DNA of 64,000 bases. Origin: Streptomyces sp. Je 1-79 (GTDB taxonomy: Bacteria; Actinomycetota; Actinomycetes; Streptomycetales; Streptomycetaceae). A program made the position numbers and the translations under genes. The stretch covers positions 281,072 to 345,071 of the forward strand of contig NZ_JAMGSL010000001.1 of assembly GCF_025195125.1 (NCBI RefSeq), in the 5' to 3' direction. Within the stretch, counting starts at the first letter, position 1. Every line of letters starts with the position of its first letter. Shown in pieces: positions 50,520 to 59,447 of the stretch. The notes under the pieces were generated by a model that was given only the letters and a program-made list of their open reading frames with translations, was not told where the DNA came from and made no database searches.

Positions 50520-51470
50520 CTACATCTCGACGCGCATGCCCCATCCGCGGGCGGTGGCCTCGGAGTAGGCGACGTGCGCGGCGGCGACGTCCAGGGCGGC
50601 GTGGCCCGTGGACTTGAACAGGGTGATCTCGTCCGCGTCCCGTCGGCCCGGGTGGTCGCCGCCGAGGACGGAGCCGAGGAGCGTGACGGACTGCCCGGAG
50701 GGGAGGTCCTGGAACTCATGGGCGCCCGACGGGGGTCGGGTCGTGGCGGCGCCGGCCCACTCGGCGAACAGGGCCGCGTCACGGACGGTGTCGGCGTCCA
50801 CTTCCGGACCGTGGGAGCCTCCCACGGAGCTGACGTGCGTACCTGCGGCGATCCAGGCGCGGCGGATCACGGGCTGGACGGCTCCGGTGCAGCAGAAGAC
50901 CCTGTCGGCTCCGCGGACCGCCTCCTCGATTCCGGTCGCGACCCGCGCGGCCGGGTGGGGCGCGGCGGTCTCACGGGCGCGGCGCGGATCACGGCCGGCG
51001 ACGACGACGGGGGTCGTGGGGTCGAGCGCGGCGAGGAGGCCGACCTGGGCGCGCGCCTGGGCGCCGGTCCCGATGACGGCGATGCGCGTCGGACGGGGGC
51101 GGGCCAGCGCGCGGGCGGCGAGCGTGGCGGTGGCGGCCGTGCGCACCTCGGTCAGGGGCTCGGCGTCCATCAGCGCCAGGGGGCGGCCGTCCGTGTCGTC
51201 GAAGAGGGCGACCAACCCGCGGTGGCTGCTGCGTCCGGGCTCCGCCGGATCGGCGAACACGGAGACCAGCTTGGCCGCGAGCCCCAGCCCCGGAACGTAT
51301 CCGGGCATCGCGCCGAGCAGGCCACCCGGCGCGCGTGCGGCGATCCGGGGCGGCGCGGAGGCCTCGGACCGGCTGACGGCGATGAGGGCCCTGGACGCGG
51401 CGTCGATGACGCGGTGCGGGTCGAGCGCGGCACGGGTGCGGGTGCCGTCAAGGAAGAGGATCCCGCTCAC
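50520..51470 (-). CDS. Ornithine cyclodeaminase / mu-crystallin family protein
   Basis: A 316-aa NAD(P)-dependent enzyme of the ornithine cyclodeaminase / alanine dehydrogenase / mu-crystallin family. The Rossmann motif is VIGTGAQARAQVGLL (~residue 128), followed by VAGRDPRRARE. The N-terminal ADPAEPGRSSHRGLVALFDDTDGRPLALMDAEPLTEVRTAATATLAARAL is typical of the family. Members deaminate amino acids or reduce imines. The GTG at 51470 overlaps the stop of the IclR gene by GTGA, so both are on one transcript, divergent from an amidohydrolase gene. The substrate is unknown. Confidence 0.85.
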   Translation of the reverse strand: MSGILFLDGTRTRAALDPHRVIDAASRALIAVSRSEASAPPRIAARAPGGLLGAMPGYVPGLGLAAKLVSVFADPAEPGRSSHRGLVALFDDTDGRPLALMDAEPLTEVRTAATATLAARALARPRPTRIAVIGTGAQARAQVGLLAALDPTTPVVVAGRDPRRARETAAPHPAARVATGIEEAVRGADRVFCCTGAVQPVIRRAWIAAGTHVSSVGGSHGPEVDADTVRDAALFAEWAGAATTRPPSGAHEFQDLPSGQSVTLLGSVLGGDHPGRRDADEITLFKSTGHAALDVAAAHVAYSEATARGWGMRVEM

Positions 51471-52261
51471 GCCGGACCGTCCGAGGAAGCGGAGAGAGGC
51501 GGCTCGGCGGCCGGTTCTTCCCGCGTGAAGAGGACGCGTGCGAGCTCGTCGGCCGCCTCGCGCAGGGACTGCTGGAGCGGGGGGAGCCGGGTTTCGTCGA
51601 GCTCCGGGCGGAGGCCGACGAGGGTCAGAGCGCAGACGGGCGAGCCCGGACGTGAGACGACGGCACGGCTGAGGGAGGCGACGGGCTGCTCGTTCCGCCC
51701 GTACTCCACCGCGAATCCGGACCGCTCGGTGCGTTCGATGTCGGCCAGCAGCCCCTCGGGTCCCGTCAGCCGGCATCCGGCCTCCTCCGCCACGCGCAGG
51801 TAGGGGGCCCGCTCGGCCGGGGCGAGCGCCGCGACCAGGGCGAGCGGGCCCGCGAAGCGGTGGACGGGCAGGGACTCGCCCATCAACCGGCTGACCATGG
51901 CGAGACGTTCGGGGCGTACGACGTCGATCACACGGGACCGGTCTGTCTCCGGCACCTGCAGATTGACCATCATGCCGGTGCGGTCGGACAGATCCGTGAG
52001 GACCGGTCGCGCCAGCGCCCCGAGCGAGTTCCGGGACGCGGCCGACGAGAGCCGCAGAACGGCGGTGCCCGGCAGGTACCGGTCGCCGGTGCGCAGCACC
52101 CAGCCGCGCCGGACCAGGTCGACAAGGACGCGATAGGCGGTCGCGCGGTGCAGGCCGACCTCCTCGGCCAGATCGGTGAGGCGTGGCGGCTGCGACGCGC
52201 GGGCCACGGCCTCGACCAGGTCGAGGGCCTTGTCCACGGCCGTGCGGGGAGCTTCGGGCAA
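51467..52261 (-). CDS. IclR-family transcriptional regulator
   Basis: A 264-aa regulator. The N-terminal winged helix is at residues ~8-65 (VDKALDLVEAVARA; LTDLAEEVGLHRATAYRVLVDLVRRGWV), followed by an IclR effector-binding domain (ARPVLTDLSDRTGMMVNLQV; ERSGFAVEYGRNEQPVASLSRAV). I chose a TTG start at 52261 because AAGGAG sits exactly 8 nt before it; a GTG at 52309 would add 16 residues and has no ribosome site. It is divergent from the amidohydrolase gene, with an inverted repeat between them, so it likely controls both directions. Confidence 0.85.
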   Translation of the reverse strand: MPEAPRTAVDKALDLVEAVARASQPPRLTDLAEEVGLHRATAYRVLVDLVRRGWVLRTGDRYLPGTAVLRLSSAASRNSLGALARPVLTDLSDRTGMMVNLQVPETDRSRVIDVVRPERLAMVSRLMGESLPVHRFAGPLALVAALAPAERAPYLRVAEEAGCRLTGPEGLLADIERTERSGFAVEYGRNEQPVASLSRAVVSRPGSPVCALTLVGLRPELDETRLPPLQQSLREAADELARVLFTREEPAAEPPLSASSDGPA

Positions 52262-52329
52262 TCCGACCACTCCTTGTGGCGTCGGGGGTGCGAGCGTACG
52301 GTAGCGCACGTTGCGACAAGCGATACATC

Positions 52330-52348
52330 TGTTACGTACAGCGTAACA
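52330..52348. promoter_or_regulatory. Operator candidate for the IclR regulator
   Basis: TGTTACG (52330-52336) and CGTAACA (52342-52348) are perfect 7-bp arms around a 5-nt spacer, in the short gap between the divergent IclR and amidohydrolase genes. Size and position fit an IclR-type site. Confidence 0.65.
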
Positions 52349-52374
52349 ACCCTGTTCGAGTACGCGAGGTGGAG

Positions 52375-53724
52375 ATGATCAACGAGGCCCCGGGCGCACC
52401 GACTCCCTACGCTCCCGCGCGGAAGGGTGCGGTCGCGGTCTACCGGAACGCGACCCTCTTCGACGGCACCGGACGTCCGTCCACGGCCTCGACGACGATC
52501 GTCGTCGACGGCGCCACGATCCACGCCGTCGGGGACGACGCCGAGATCGCCGCACGACTCCCGGCCGACGCCCCGGTCTTCGATCTGGAGGGCCGCTTCG
52601 TCATCCCCGGCCTGATCGACACCCACCAGCACATCGCCACCCCTCCCGACCGTCCGGCCGCGGAGGCCGTGCTGCGCCGGCTCGTGTACAGCGGCGTCAC
52701 CGCGATCCGCGACATGGCCGACGACCTGCGGCAGGTGGGGGACCTCGCGCGCGCCTCGCTCGTCGGCGAGATCCCCGGCCCCGACATCCGGTACGCCGCG
52801 CTGATGGCCGGGCCGGGGTTCTTCGACGACCCGCGTACCCATCAGGTGTCCCAGGGGGAGGTTCCGGGCACCGTGCCGTGGATGCAGGCCGTCACGGACG
52901 AGACGGACCTCCGCCTCGCCGTGGCCGTGGCGCGCGGAACCCACGCCGCCGCCGTCAAGGTCTACGCCGACCTCGACCACACCGCCGTCGCCGCGATCAC
53001 CGCCGAAGCGCACCGCCAGGGCATCCCCGTCTGGGCCCACGCCACCGTCTTCCCCGCCTCACCCCGGCAGGTCGTCCGGGCGGGCGTGGACACCGTCTCC
53101 CACGTCACGCTGCTCGCTTTCGACGGCGCCGAAGGCCGGTTGGCGAGCTACAAGGACAAACCGCCGTTCGACCACGCGAGGTTCGCGGCCGGTGACGACC
53201 CCGGCATCGAGGAGCTCTTCGCCCTGATGCGCCGGCACGGAACCGTCCTCGACGCGACCGCCGCGATGTGGGCGAGCGACGCGCTGGCCGGCAACGGCCC
53301 GCAGGACGCCGCCCGCGCGGCCGCCAACACCGAACTCGCCGCGACGCTCACCGCCCAGGCCCATCGGGCAGGCGTCGACATCTGCACCGGCACGGACTAC
53401 GAGACCGACCCCGAGGACCCCTTCCCCGCCCTGTACGAGGAGCTGGCCTTTCTCGTCCACCGCTGCGGGATCCCTCCCGAGCACGTCCTGCGCTCAGCCA
53501 CCCTGATCGGCGCACGCAGTGCCGGCGCCGAGGACCTGATGGGCACCGTGGAGGCGGGCAAGCTCGCCAACTTCGTCGTCCTGGAGGAGGATCCGCTCCG
53601 GAACATCGACCATCTGCGCACCCTCACCCTCACCGTCAAGCGCGGCCGTCGCTTCGAGCGCGACGCGTTCGCCCCCGGAAACGGCCGCACCGCACAGCCC
53701 CGCCGCGTCGAGGAGTCCCGATGA
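52375..53724 (+). CDS. Amidohydrolase family protein (imidazolonepropionase-like)
   Basis: A 449-aa metal-dependent hydrolase with the amidohydrolase TIM barrel. The metal ligands are visible: IDTHQH near residue 83, Lys in AVKVYAD, His in VWAHAT and SHVTLL, and Asp in CTGTDYE. The N- and C-terminal strands form the usual beta sandwich (AVYRNATLFDGTGRP; GKLANFVVLEEDPL). It would cleave an amide or cyclic amide such as a prolidase-type dipeptide. The ATG at 52375 has AGGTGGAG just upstream. Its stop overlaps the start of the M19-like gene (ATGA), so the two act together, probably under the IclR protein. Confidence 0.88.
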   Translation: MINEAPGAPTPYAPARKGAVAVYRNATLFDGTGRPSTASTTIVVDGATIHAVGDDAEIAARLPADAPVFDLEGRFVIPGLIDTHQHIATPPDRPAAEAVLRRLVYSGVTAIRDMADDLRQVGDLARASLVGEIPGPDIRYAALMAGPGFFDDPRTHQVSQGEVPGTVPWMQAVTDETDLRLAVAVARGTHAAAVKVYADLDHTAVAAITAEAHRQGIPVWAHATVFPASPRQVVRAGVDTVSHVTLLAFDGAEGRLASYKDKPPFDHARFAAGDDPGIEELFALMRRHGTVLDATAAMWASDALAGNGPQDAARAAANTELAATLTAQAHRAGVDICTGTDYETDPEDPFPALYEELAFLVHRCGIPPEHVLRSATLIGARSAGAEDLMGTVEAGKLANFVVLEEDPLRNIDHLRTLTLTVKRGRRFERDAFAPGNGRTAQPRRVEESR

Positions 53725-54797
53725 CCACCACCCCCATGATCATCAACGCGCTCGGGCAGCTGGACAACCCCAACGCGCCCCGGTCGGCCGACGCGGCCGC
53801 CGAACTCAACCAGTCGAGCGAGCAACTCACCATCGACGCGAGGACCCTGGCCGACGCCCACGCCTCCGGCCTCACCGCCGTCAACATCACCCTGGGCTAC
53901 ACCCTCGGTGACCTGCCTCCCTACGAACACACGCTGCACGAACTCGACGTGTGGGACGCGATCATCCGGGACAACGCGGCCGACCTGACCACGATCCGCA
54001 GCGTCGCCGACCTCCGCCGGGCCAGGGAGCAAGGCCGGATCGGCATCATCTACGGCTTCCAGAACGCCGTCGCCGTCGGCGAGGACACCGGACGGATCGC
54101 CACCTTCGCCGACCGGGGGGTCCGGGTCGTCCAGCTCACCTACAACCAGGCCAACCACATCGGCGACGGCTCCATGGCCGCCGAGAACCGGGGGCTGACC
54201 GACTTCGGCCGCAGCGTCGTCGCCGCGCTCAACGACCACCACCTCATGGTCGACCTCTCCCACAGCGGCGAGCGGACCTGTCTGGAGGCGGCGAAGACCT
54301 CACGCGCCCCCGTCTCGATCAACCACACCGGCTGCCGCGCCCTGGCCGACCTGCCCCGCAACAAGACCGACGAGGAACTCCGCCTGGTGGCGTCCCGCGG
54401 CGGGTTCGTGGGCATCTACTTCATGCCCTTCCTCAACGTCTCCGGGCACGCGAGCGCCGCGGACGTCGTCGAGCACATCGCTCACGCGGTGAACGTGTGC
54501 GGCGAGGACCACGTCGGCATCGGCACCGACGGAACCGTCACGTCCGTCGACGACTTCGACACGTACCGGACGCACCTCGCGGAACACGTGGCCCTGCGCA
54601 GCGCGGCCGGTGTCGGCGCGGCCGGAGAGCGCAGCGACACCCTGCCCTTCGTGCTCGACCTGCGCGGGGTCGACCAGTTCCGTGACCTCATCCGCCTCCT
54701 GGAGGCGCGCGGATACCGTTCGGAGCGCATCGAGAAGATCATGGGGAGGAACTTCCTGGACTACGCGGACAGGGTGTGGGCGCCGGAGACACCGTGA
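53721..54797 (+). CDS. Membrane-dipeptidase (M19)-like protein with altered metal site
   Basis: A 358-aa protein aligning well with renal-dipeptidase-type M19 enzymes: RGVRVVQLTYNQANHIGDG, GLTDFGRSVVAALN, MVDLSHSGERTCLEAAKTSRAPVSINHTGCRAL, and VGIGTDG near the end. The two His ligands (DLSH and INH) are kept. The usual N-terminal His-x-Asp motif is absent (MIINALGQLDNP stands there), and the bridging Glu position reads Gln in YGFQNAV. Either it uses a changed metal centre or it is not a dipeptidase. It has no signal peptide. Its stop abuts the end of the convergent DUF4239 gene with no gap. Confidence 0.8.
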   Translation: MTTTPMIINALGQLDNPNAPRSADAAAELNQSSEQLTIDARTLADAHASGLTAVNITLGYTLGDLPPYEHTLHELDVWDAIIRDNAADLTTIRSVADLRRAREQGRIGIIYGFQNAVAVGEDTGRIATFADRGVRVVQLTYNQANHIGDGSMAAENRGLTDFGRSVVAALNDHHLMVDLSHSGERTCLEAAKTSRAPVSINHTGCRALADLPRNKTDEELRLVASRGGFVGIYFMPFLNVSGHASAADVVEHIAHAVNVCGEDHVGIGTDGTVTSVDDFDTYRTHLAEHVALRSAAGVGAAGERSDTLPFVLDLRGVDQFRDLIRLLEARGYRSERIEKIMGRNFLDYADRVWAPETP

Positions 54798-55559
54798 TCA
54801 GACCGCGGTGGTGAGCAGGTCGCTCAGGGGCTGGGCGGAGTCCGTTCCGGAGTGGCCGAGGGGCGCGTCGAAGCTCCAGACGAGGAAGAGCAGGAAGACC
54901 ACCAGGGCGCTGAAGGTGGTGGCCAGCAGCAGTTCGCGCGCGGAGCGGCGGATCTGCAGGGTGTAGAGCAGGCCGAGGGTGACCAGGGCACCGGCGACGA
55001 GGCCGAACCAGAGTGCGGCGGGCAGTGTGGTGCCGGAGGTGTCCAGGCGCTGGTGACGGGCGTCGTCCGCGGCCGCCACCTGGTCCAGGAGCGGCTGGTA
55101 GGCCTGGGCCTGGAGCTCGTCGGCCGGGGTGCGGTGAGCGATGTCGCTCCGGATGCGGCCCAGCAGCTCGGCGCCGGTGCCGTCGACGGGCGCGCCGTCC
55201 TTGAGAGCGGGCCATTCGGCGGTGACGGCGTGCCGGGCGTAGGCGTCGATGTGCTCCTTGATCTGCGTCCGGAAGGCGGCCGGGTAGACGTCCAGGCGCT
55301 GATCGATCTCGTACAGGGCCTGCGCCTCGCGCTGGACGGTGTCCTCGGCCGCGGTACGGGCCTCCCACACACCGGCGATCGCCAGACCGAGCACGATGGC
55401 GTACACGACGCCGACCATCATGACCATGTACTCCAGCACGTCCGGGGTCTTCGAGGTGTCCTCGTCGACCGCCACGCGGCGGTGCCGCACGACGGTCGCG
55501 GTGACGACGAGGACGCAGACCAGGACCGAGGCCAGGGTGTAGACGAGCCATTCCGGCAT
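54798..55559 (-). CDS. DUF4239 membrane protein
   Basis: A 253-aa DUF4239 (bestrophin-like) membrane protein. It has two N-terminal membrane segments (WLVYTLASVLVCVLVVTATVV; YMVMMVGVVYAIVLGLAIAGVWEA), a ~110-residue helical loop (EDTVQREAQALYEIDQRLDVYPAAFRTQIKEHIDAYARH), and two C-terminal segments (LPAALWFGLVAGALVTLGLLY; LLLATTFSALVVFLLFLVW). The role of the family is unknown; an ion-channel-like fold is suggested by its relation to bestrophins. GGAG lies in front of the ATG. Confidence 0.85.
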   Translation of the reverse strand: MPEWLVYTLASVLVCVLVVTATVVRHRRVAVDEDTSKTPDVLEYMVMMVGVVYAIVLGLAIAGVWEARTAAEDTVQREAQALYEIDQRLDVYPAAFRTQIKEHIDAYARHAVTAEWPALKDGAPVDGTGAELLGRIRSDIAHRTPADELQAQAYQPLLDQVAAADDARHQRLDTSGTTLPAALWFGLVAGALVTLGLLYTLQIRRSARELLLATTFSALVVFLLFLVWSFDAPLGHSGTDSAQPLSDLLTTAV

Positions 55560-55646
55560 TGCACAACTCCAGGACGAGCGAAGCGACGTGAACGGGATAC
55601 GGGCGGACGCGGTGGGCCTGTCACTGACCCGCCGGCCTTTAGAGAC

Positions 55647-55712
55647 GGCGACGGTCAGCCACGGCCGCGGCGACGGTCAGCCACGGCCGCGGCGACGGTC
55701 AGCCACGGCCGC
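55647..55712. repeat. Three perfect 22-bp tandem repeats
   Basis: GGCGACGGTCAGCCACGGCCGC repeats at 55647, 55669 and 55691, followed by a partial copy. The stop codon of the Pro-rich gene on the minus strand lies in the third copy, so the repeat forms its 3-prime end. Confidence 0.9.
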
Positions 55713-56301
55713 GGCGACGGGAGCCCGGCCGCAGGGCGGCCGCGGCCAGAACGGCCGGCAGGGTGACCACGACCGTGGACATGGTCATCGAGAGCTTGGC
55801 CGGCGCCGGACGGGACGGACCGCCGGTGTAGTGCGAGCGCGGCACCCACCGGAAGGCTTCAGGCGCTTTCGCCGGGTGCGACGCGGCCGGGGGCGGGGTG
55901 GTGCTCGGCACCGGGGGCGCCGGGGGCGCCGGTGGTGCCGGTGGTGCCGGCTCCGGGGCGGGAGCGGGGGGTGCCGGTGTGAAGGGCGCCGGGGCGGCTT
56001 CCGGTGGTGGGGAGAGCGCGGGTCCGGGCGGCCTCGACGGCTCCGGTTCGGAGACCGACGGGGACGGAGGCGGTGGAGACGGCCGCGGCGTGGGCGGCTG
56101 GGGGGACGGCGGTGTGCAGGTGGGCCGCGGGGCCTCGGGCGCCCCGTCGCCGTAGCCCATGTCGACCCATACGTCCGGGGCACACACCACCAGGCGATCG
56201 CGAGCCGGGGAGTGGTCCATGACCACGGCCACGTCGCCGTGGTGCGGCAGCGGGCACAGGGCCGCCGCAGCACCGAGACCGACACTGATCCAGCCACCCA
56301 C
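55699..56301 (-). CDS. Proline-rich membrane-associated hypothetical protein
   Basis: A 200-aa protein with an N-terminal segment (MGGWISVGLGAAAALCPLPHHGDVAVVMDH), a ~100-residue Pro/Ala-rich spacer (PSPPPPSPSVSEPEPSRPPG; PAPPAPAPEPAPPAPPAPP), and a C-terminal hydrophobic stretch followed by basic residues (MSTVVVTLPAVLAAAALRPGSRRRG). The layout resembles a wall-spanning, membrane-anchored protein, though there is no LPxTG-type sorting motif. The GTG start at 56301 has GGGGGAGGA ~8 nt upstream. Function unknown. Confidence 0.6.
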   Translation of the reverse strand: MGGWISVGLGAAAALCPLPHHGDVAVVMDHSPARDRLVVCAPDVWVDMGYGDGAPEAPRPTCTPPSPQPPTPRPSPPPPSPSVSEPEPSRPPGPALSPPPEAAPAPFTPAPPAPAPEPAPPAPPAPPAPPVPSTTPPPAASHPAKAPEAFRWVPRSHYTGGPSRPAPAKLSMTMSTVVVTLPAVLAAAALRPGSRRRGRG

Positions 56302-56459
56302 TCGTCATTCCTCCCCCGTGACGACCTGACGTCGTACACGCGTTCCGGGCGTAAGGGGGCCGCCTTCGGACGCCACCACTGCGGGTAACGATCATGGGCG
56401 TGGCCGGTCACGGACACCGGACGCGCCGCCTGGCATCGGGGTGAACCCACAGTCCACGA

Positions 56460-59447
56460 TCAGAGCGGCGTGGGCACCTCGCCTCCGGCGGCGTACGTGA
56501 GGTCCACGCCGGGCAGGTCGCGGGTCCAGGTGCGCGCCAGGGCCTCGACGGCGGTGGCGGGCGGCGGGGTGCGGCCCAGGCCGATCGCGAAGCGGAGCGC
56601 CTCGGGCCCGCTGTCGTACGGGTGAGGCCAGGCGTGGACGTCGGGACCGGCGGACGACTCCAGAGCGCTCAACAGAGCCCGGATACGGCCCCGTACGCGT
56701 CCCAGCACCTCCTCGAACTCCACCGTGCCGCGCCGGCCCCTTACGGTCACCAGCGCCCACGCGGCATGCCGCCGGTGCAGCGGTGGAAGGGCCGGCGTAC
56801 CGGCGGGGACGCCGGCCTCCGCGTGCTCCCACGCCTGGTACAGCTCCTGGACCAGCAGCTCCCGGAACCCGGCGGACACCTGAGGGGTGCAGCTGCGTAC
56901 GGGAGCGGAGGGCGTCAGGACCACGACGGGGCCCGACGAGCCGACGTCCTGCGCGCCGCGGAGGGGGCCGGTGCCTGACGCCCCTTCACCCGGCGTCAGC
57001 CCGATCGGGTGCTGCCAGTTCCAGGCGGCCCAGGTCGCGAGGAACTCGCGGAACAGGGCCTCCGGTCCGGCGTCCGGGGCGGGGGAGCAGGCCGCCACGC
57101 GGGCGGCCAGTACCGTCCATGCCAGGCCGGGCAGACCGCCGTGCGGTGCGGAGTCCAGACCCCGGGCGCGGGCCCAGGCCTTGACCCGCCGGGCCAGCTC
57201 CTCGAACGCCTCGGTTCGTCCGGCCACCGCCGCACGGACCGCCTCCGCGTCGCCGACCGCGCTCAGCGCGACCGCCGCCGACTCGCCCAGCTCCGCCCGG
57301 CGGACCACCGCCTCGGCCGGGTCCAGACCGCCCGTGCCGACCAGGACCAGGTCCACGGCCAGACCGCTCACGGTGAACCGCAGCCCCGGCACCCTGGCGC
57401 CGACCACATGTCGCAGTCCGGTCGCCTCCGGCAGGGCCGCGGCCAGGCGGGCTCCGACCGCGGCCGCGTCCACCTCTCCGGGCAGGGCGGCGACGAGGTC
57501 CAGGTCGGCGCCGGGCAGCGCACAGCCCATCCGGCGGGATCCGGCCACCTCCACCACCCCGTCGTCCAGCGCGGCCGCCACCCGCTCGGCGACCGCCGCC
57601 GCGAAGTCCGGTCCACCGCCAGCCTCTTGGCGCGGAGCGTCCGTCTCGGGGCGCGGCCCACCAGCCGAAGTGCCCTTCCCACCAGCCGTCGTGCCCGGCT
57701 CCCGGCCCGGCCCGCCCGGCTCCCGGCCTTGTGCGGCCGGGTCTTGGCGCCAGCGGATCGTGCCCGAGCCCAGGGTGATCGTGGCGCGGACCCGCATCGG
57801 CTCCGGGCCCCGCCGGGACAGCAGCACCAACTCGCCGACCGCGCCCGCCGGCAGCCCGGCCAGGGCCGCGGCGCACTCGGCGGCCACCGCTGCCGGTTCG
57901 GCGGTGCGGCCCAGGCTGAGATGCGGGGTGAAGCCAGCGGCTCGGCCCCGGCAGCGCGGGAACCGCGCGGCCAGCGCCGTGTGCAGCCCCTGCCATGGCT
58001 GCTCGCCGCCCCCGGTGGGGTCCAGCCAGACCGTGACGTCCTCGCGGTGCCCGAAGTCGTGCACCCCCGCCCACCGGACCGCGAAGGGCGCCGTCCCGGC
58101 GGCGACCTCGGCCACCAGAGCCGCGGCCCGCTCGAACTCCGCCTCCGGTACGAAGCCGAACAGCAGGTTCACATGGGGCGGCCACCGGTCGAACCGGGGG
58201 TCGTGCGCCCGCCGCAGCCGCTGGATCTCGGGCCACATCTCCTCGGGGGGCAGCCAGGCCAGCGCCGTACGGGAGGTCGGCGCCACGTCCACCACCTCGG
58301 CCGTGGCGGCCGGCGGAACGAGGTCCAGGTCGGCGCGGACCCCGAAGTGGTCGGAGACGAACAGCCCGTCGGAATGCGGGACATCGCCGAGCAACCCCAC
58401 GCCCGTCACCTGGCCGCCCCCGCGCAGCAGCACGCGGTCCAGCCGCGCGGCCCGGCCGGTCCGCGAGGAGACCGCGGCCAGCGGGTTGATCCCCGGGGCG
58501 AACGTCGGCGTCCGGTCGCCCGCACCGCGCGCCTCGGTCCAGGCGTCCCGGAGCCCCAGTGCGGCGGCCGGGCCCTCCGGGCCGTCGCGCCCGTCGTTGA
58601 AGTCGCCGAGCAGCACCACGTCGCCGTCGACGTCGGCCAGACCCTTGGCCAGCCGGGCCAGTTCGGCCTCCCGCCGGTCCGCCGCGCGGTCCGAGTGGTC
58701 GCTCGACAGATGCGTGCACGCCACCACCAGCGGGACACCTTCGGCCTCCACCGCGATCGCCGTCACCGCCTTGTGCGGAGCGAACGCGTGCACGCCCGCC
58801 TCCCGTACCGGCAGCCGGCTGAGCAGCAGAAGACCGAAGTCGTCCACGTCCCGACCGCGGGGCTCCGCGCCCAGCGTGTACCCGGAGCGCACCCAGTCGG
58901 CGGCCAGCACCATCTTCAGCAGGGCCGGTTCGACCTCCTGCAGCGCGATCACGTCGGCGTCGGCGTCGGCGAGCGCCTCCAGCAGCCGGGGCCGGCGCCG
59001 CGCGGTGTCGATCAGCCCCGGGTCGTACCGGTCCCACAGGGTGTTCCAGGTCAGCAACCGCACCCCGGAGCCCGTCCCGCCCGACCCCCGCGCGACGGCG
59101 CCCGCCGTCGCCGGTACGTCCGACGGGACCGGGCTCCACCGCGTGCCGTCCCAGGCATGCGGCGTGCGCGCGGCGAAGAACGGCGCCCTCAACCGGCGAG
59201 GCGTACGCACGCGCCCGGCCCCGGACTCCTCGACCCGGTCCAGCCCGCTCGCCCGGTCCCACACCAACTCGCCGTCCGCCTCCACGAACAGCACCCGGTG
59301 CCAGGGGACATCGCCCCCCGGGACGAAAGAGGTCAGAGGCATCCGCTTGGGATCCCGCCCACGCTGGGCCACCCCCAGCAGGAACCGGGCGGGATCGAAC
59401 CGCGGGTCCCAGCGGACCTGGTGGTAGATGGCCTCACTGGTACGCAT
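56460..59447 (-). CDS. RNA-repair fusion: MJ1316/DUF504-EEP-2H-nucleotidyltransferase
   Basis: A 995-aa multidomain protein. Residues ~3-75 are a DUF504/MJ1316 domain (IYHQVRWDPRFDPARFLLGVA; MPLTSFVPGGDVPWHRVLFVEADGELVWDR), predicted to recognise cyclic RNA ends. Residues ~125-380 are an endonuclease/exonuclease/phosphatase domain (LLTWNTLWD, ALQEVEP, THLSSDHSD, LLGDFNDG, SDHFGVRADL). Residues ~400-560 are a 2H phosphoesterase / 2-5 RNA ligase domain (PPHVNLLFGF and FTPHLSLGR). After a Gly-rich linker come a pol-beta-type nucleotidyltransferase (GSRRMGCALPGADLDLVAAL ~640) and a poly(A)-polymerase-like helical region. Such fusions have been predicted to process damaged RNA ends. It is joined to the ligase-kinase gene by TGATG, so they are co-translated. 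Confidence 0.82.
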   Translation of the reverse strand: MRTSEAIYHQVRWDPRFDPARFLLGVAQRGRDPKRMPLTSFVPGGDVPWHRVLFVEADGELVWDRASGLDRVEESGAGRVRTPRRLRAPFFAARTPHAWDGTRWSPVPSDVPATAGAVARGSGGTGSGVRLLTWNTLWDRYDPGLIDTARRRPRLLEALADADADVIALQEVEPALLKMVLAADWVRSGYTLGAEPRGRDVDDFGLLLLSRLPVREAGVHAFAPHKAVTAIAVEAEGVPLVVACTHLSSDHSDRAADRREAELARLAKGLADVDGDVVLLGDFNDGRDGPEGPAAALGLRDAWTEARGAGDRTPTFAPGINPLAAVSSRTGRAARLDRVLLRGGGQVTGVGLLGDVPHSDGLFVSDHFGVRADLDLVPPAATAEVVDVAPTSRTALAWLPPEEMWPEIQRLRRAHDPRFDRWPPHVNLLFGFVPEAEFERAAALVAEVAAGTAPFAVRWAGVHDFGHREDVTVWLDPTGGGEQPWQGLHTALAARFPRCRGRAAGFTPHLSLGRTAEPAAVAAECAAALAGLPAGAVGELVLLSRRGPEPMRVRATITLGSGTIRWRQDPAAQGREPGGPGREPGTTAGGKGTSAGGPRPETDAPRQEAGGGPDFAAAVAERVAAALDDGVVEVAGSRRMGCALPGADLDLVAALPGEVDAAAVGARLAAALPEATGLRHVVGARVPGLRFTVSGLAVDLVLVGTGGLDPAEAVVRRAELGESAAVALSAVGDAEAVRAAVAGRTEAFEELARRVKAWARARGLDSAPHGGLPGLAWTVLAARVAACSPAPDAGPEALFREFLATWAAWNWQHPIGLTPGEGASGTGPLRGAQDVGSSGPVVVLTPSAPVRSCTPQVSAGFRELLVQELYQAWEHAEAGVPAGTPALPPLHRRHAAWALVTVRGRRGTVEFEEVLGRVRGRIRALLSALESSAGPDVHAWPHPYDSGPEALRFAIGLGRTPPPATAVEALARTWTRDLPGVDLTYAAGGEVPTPL

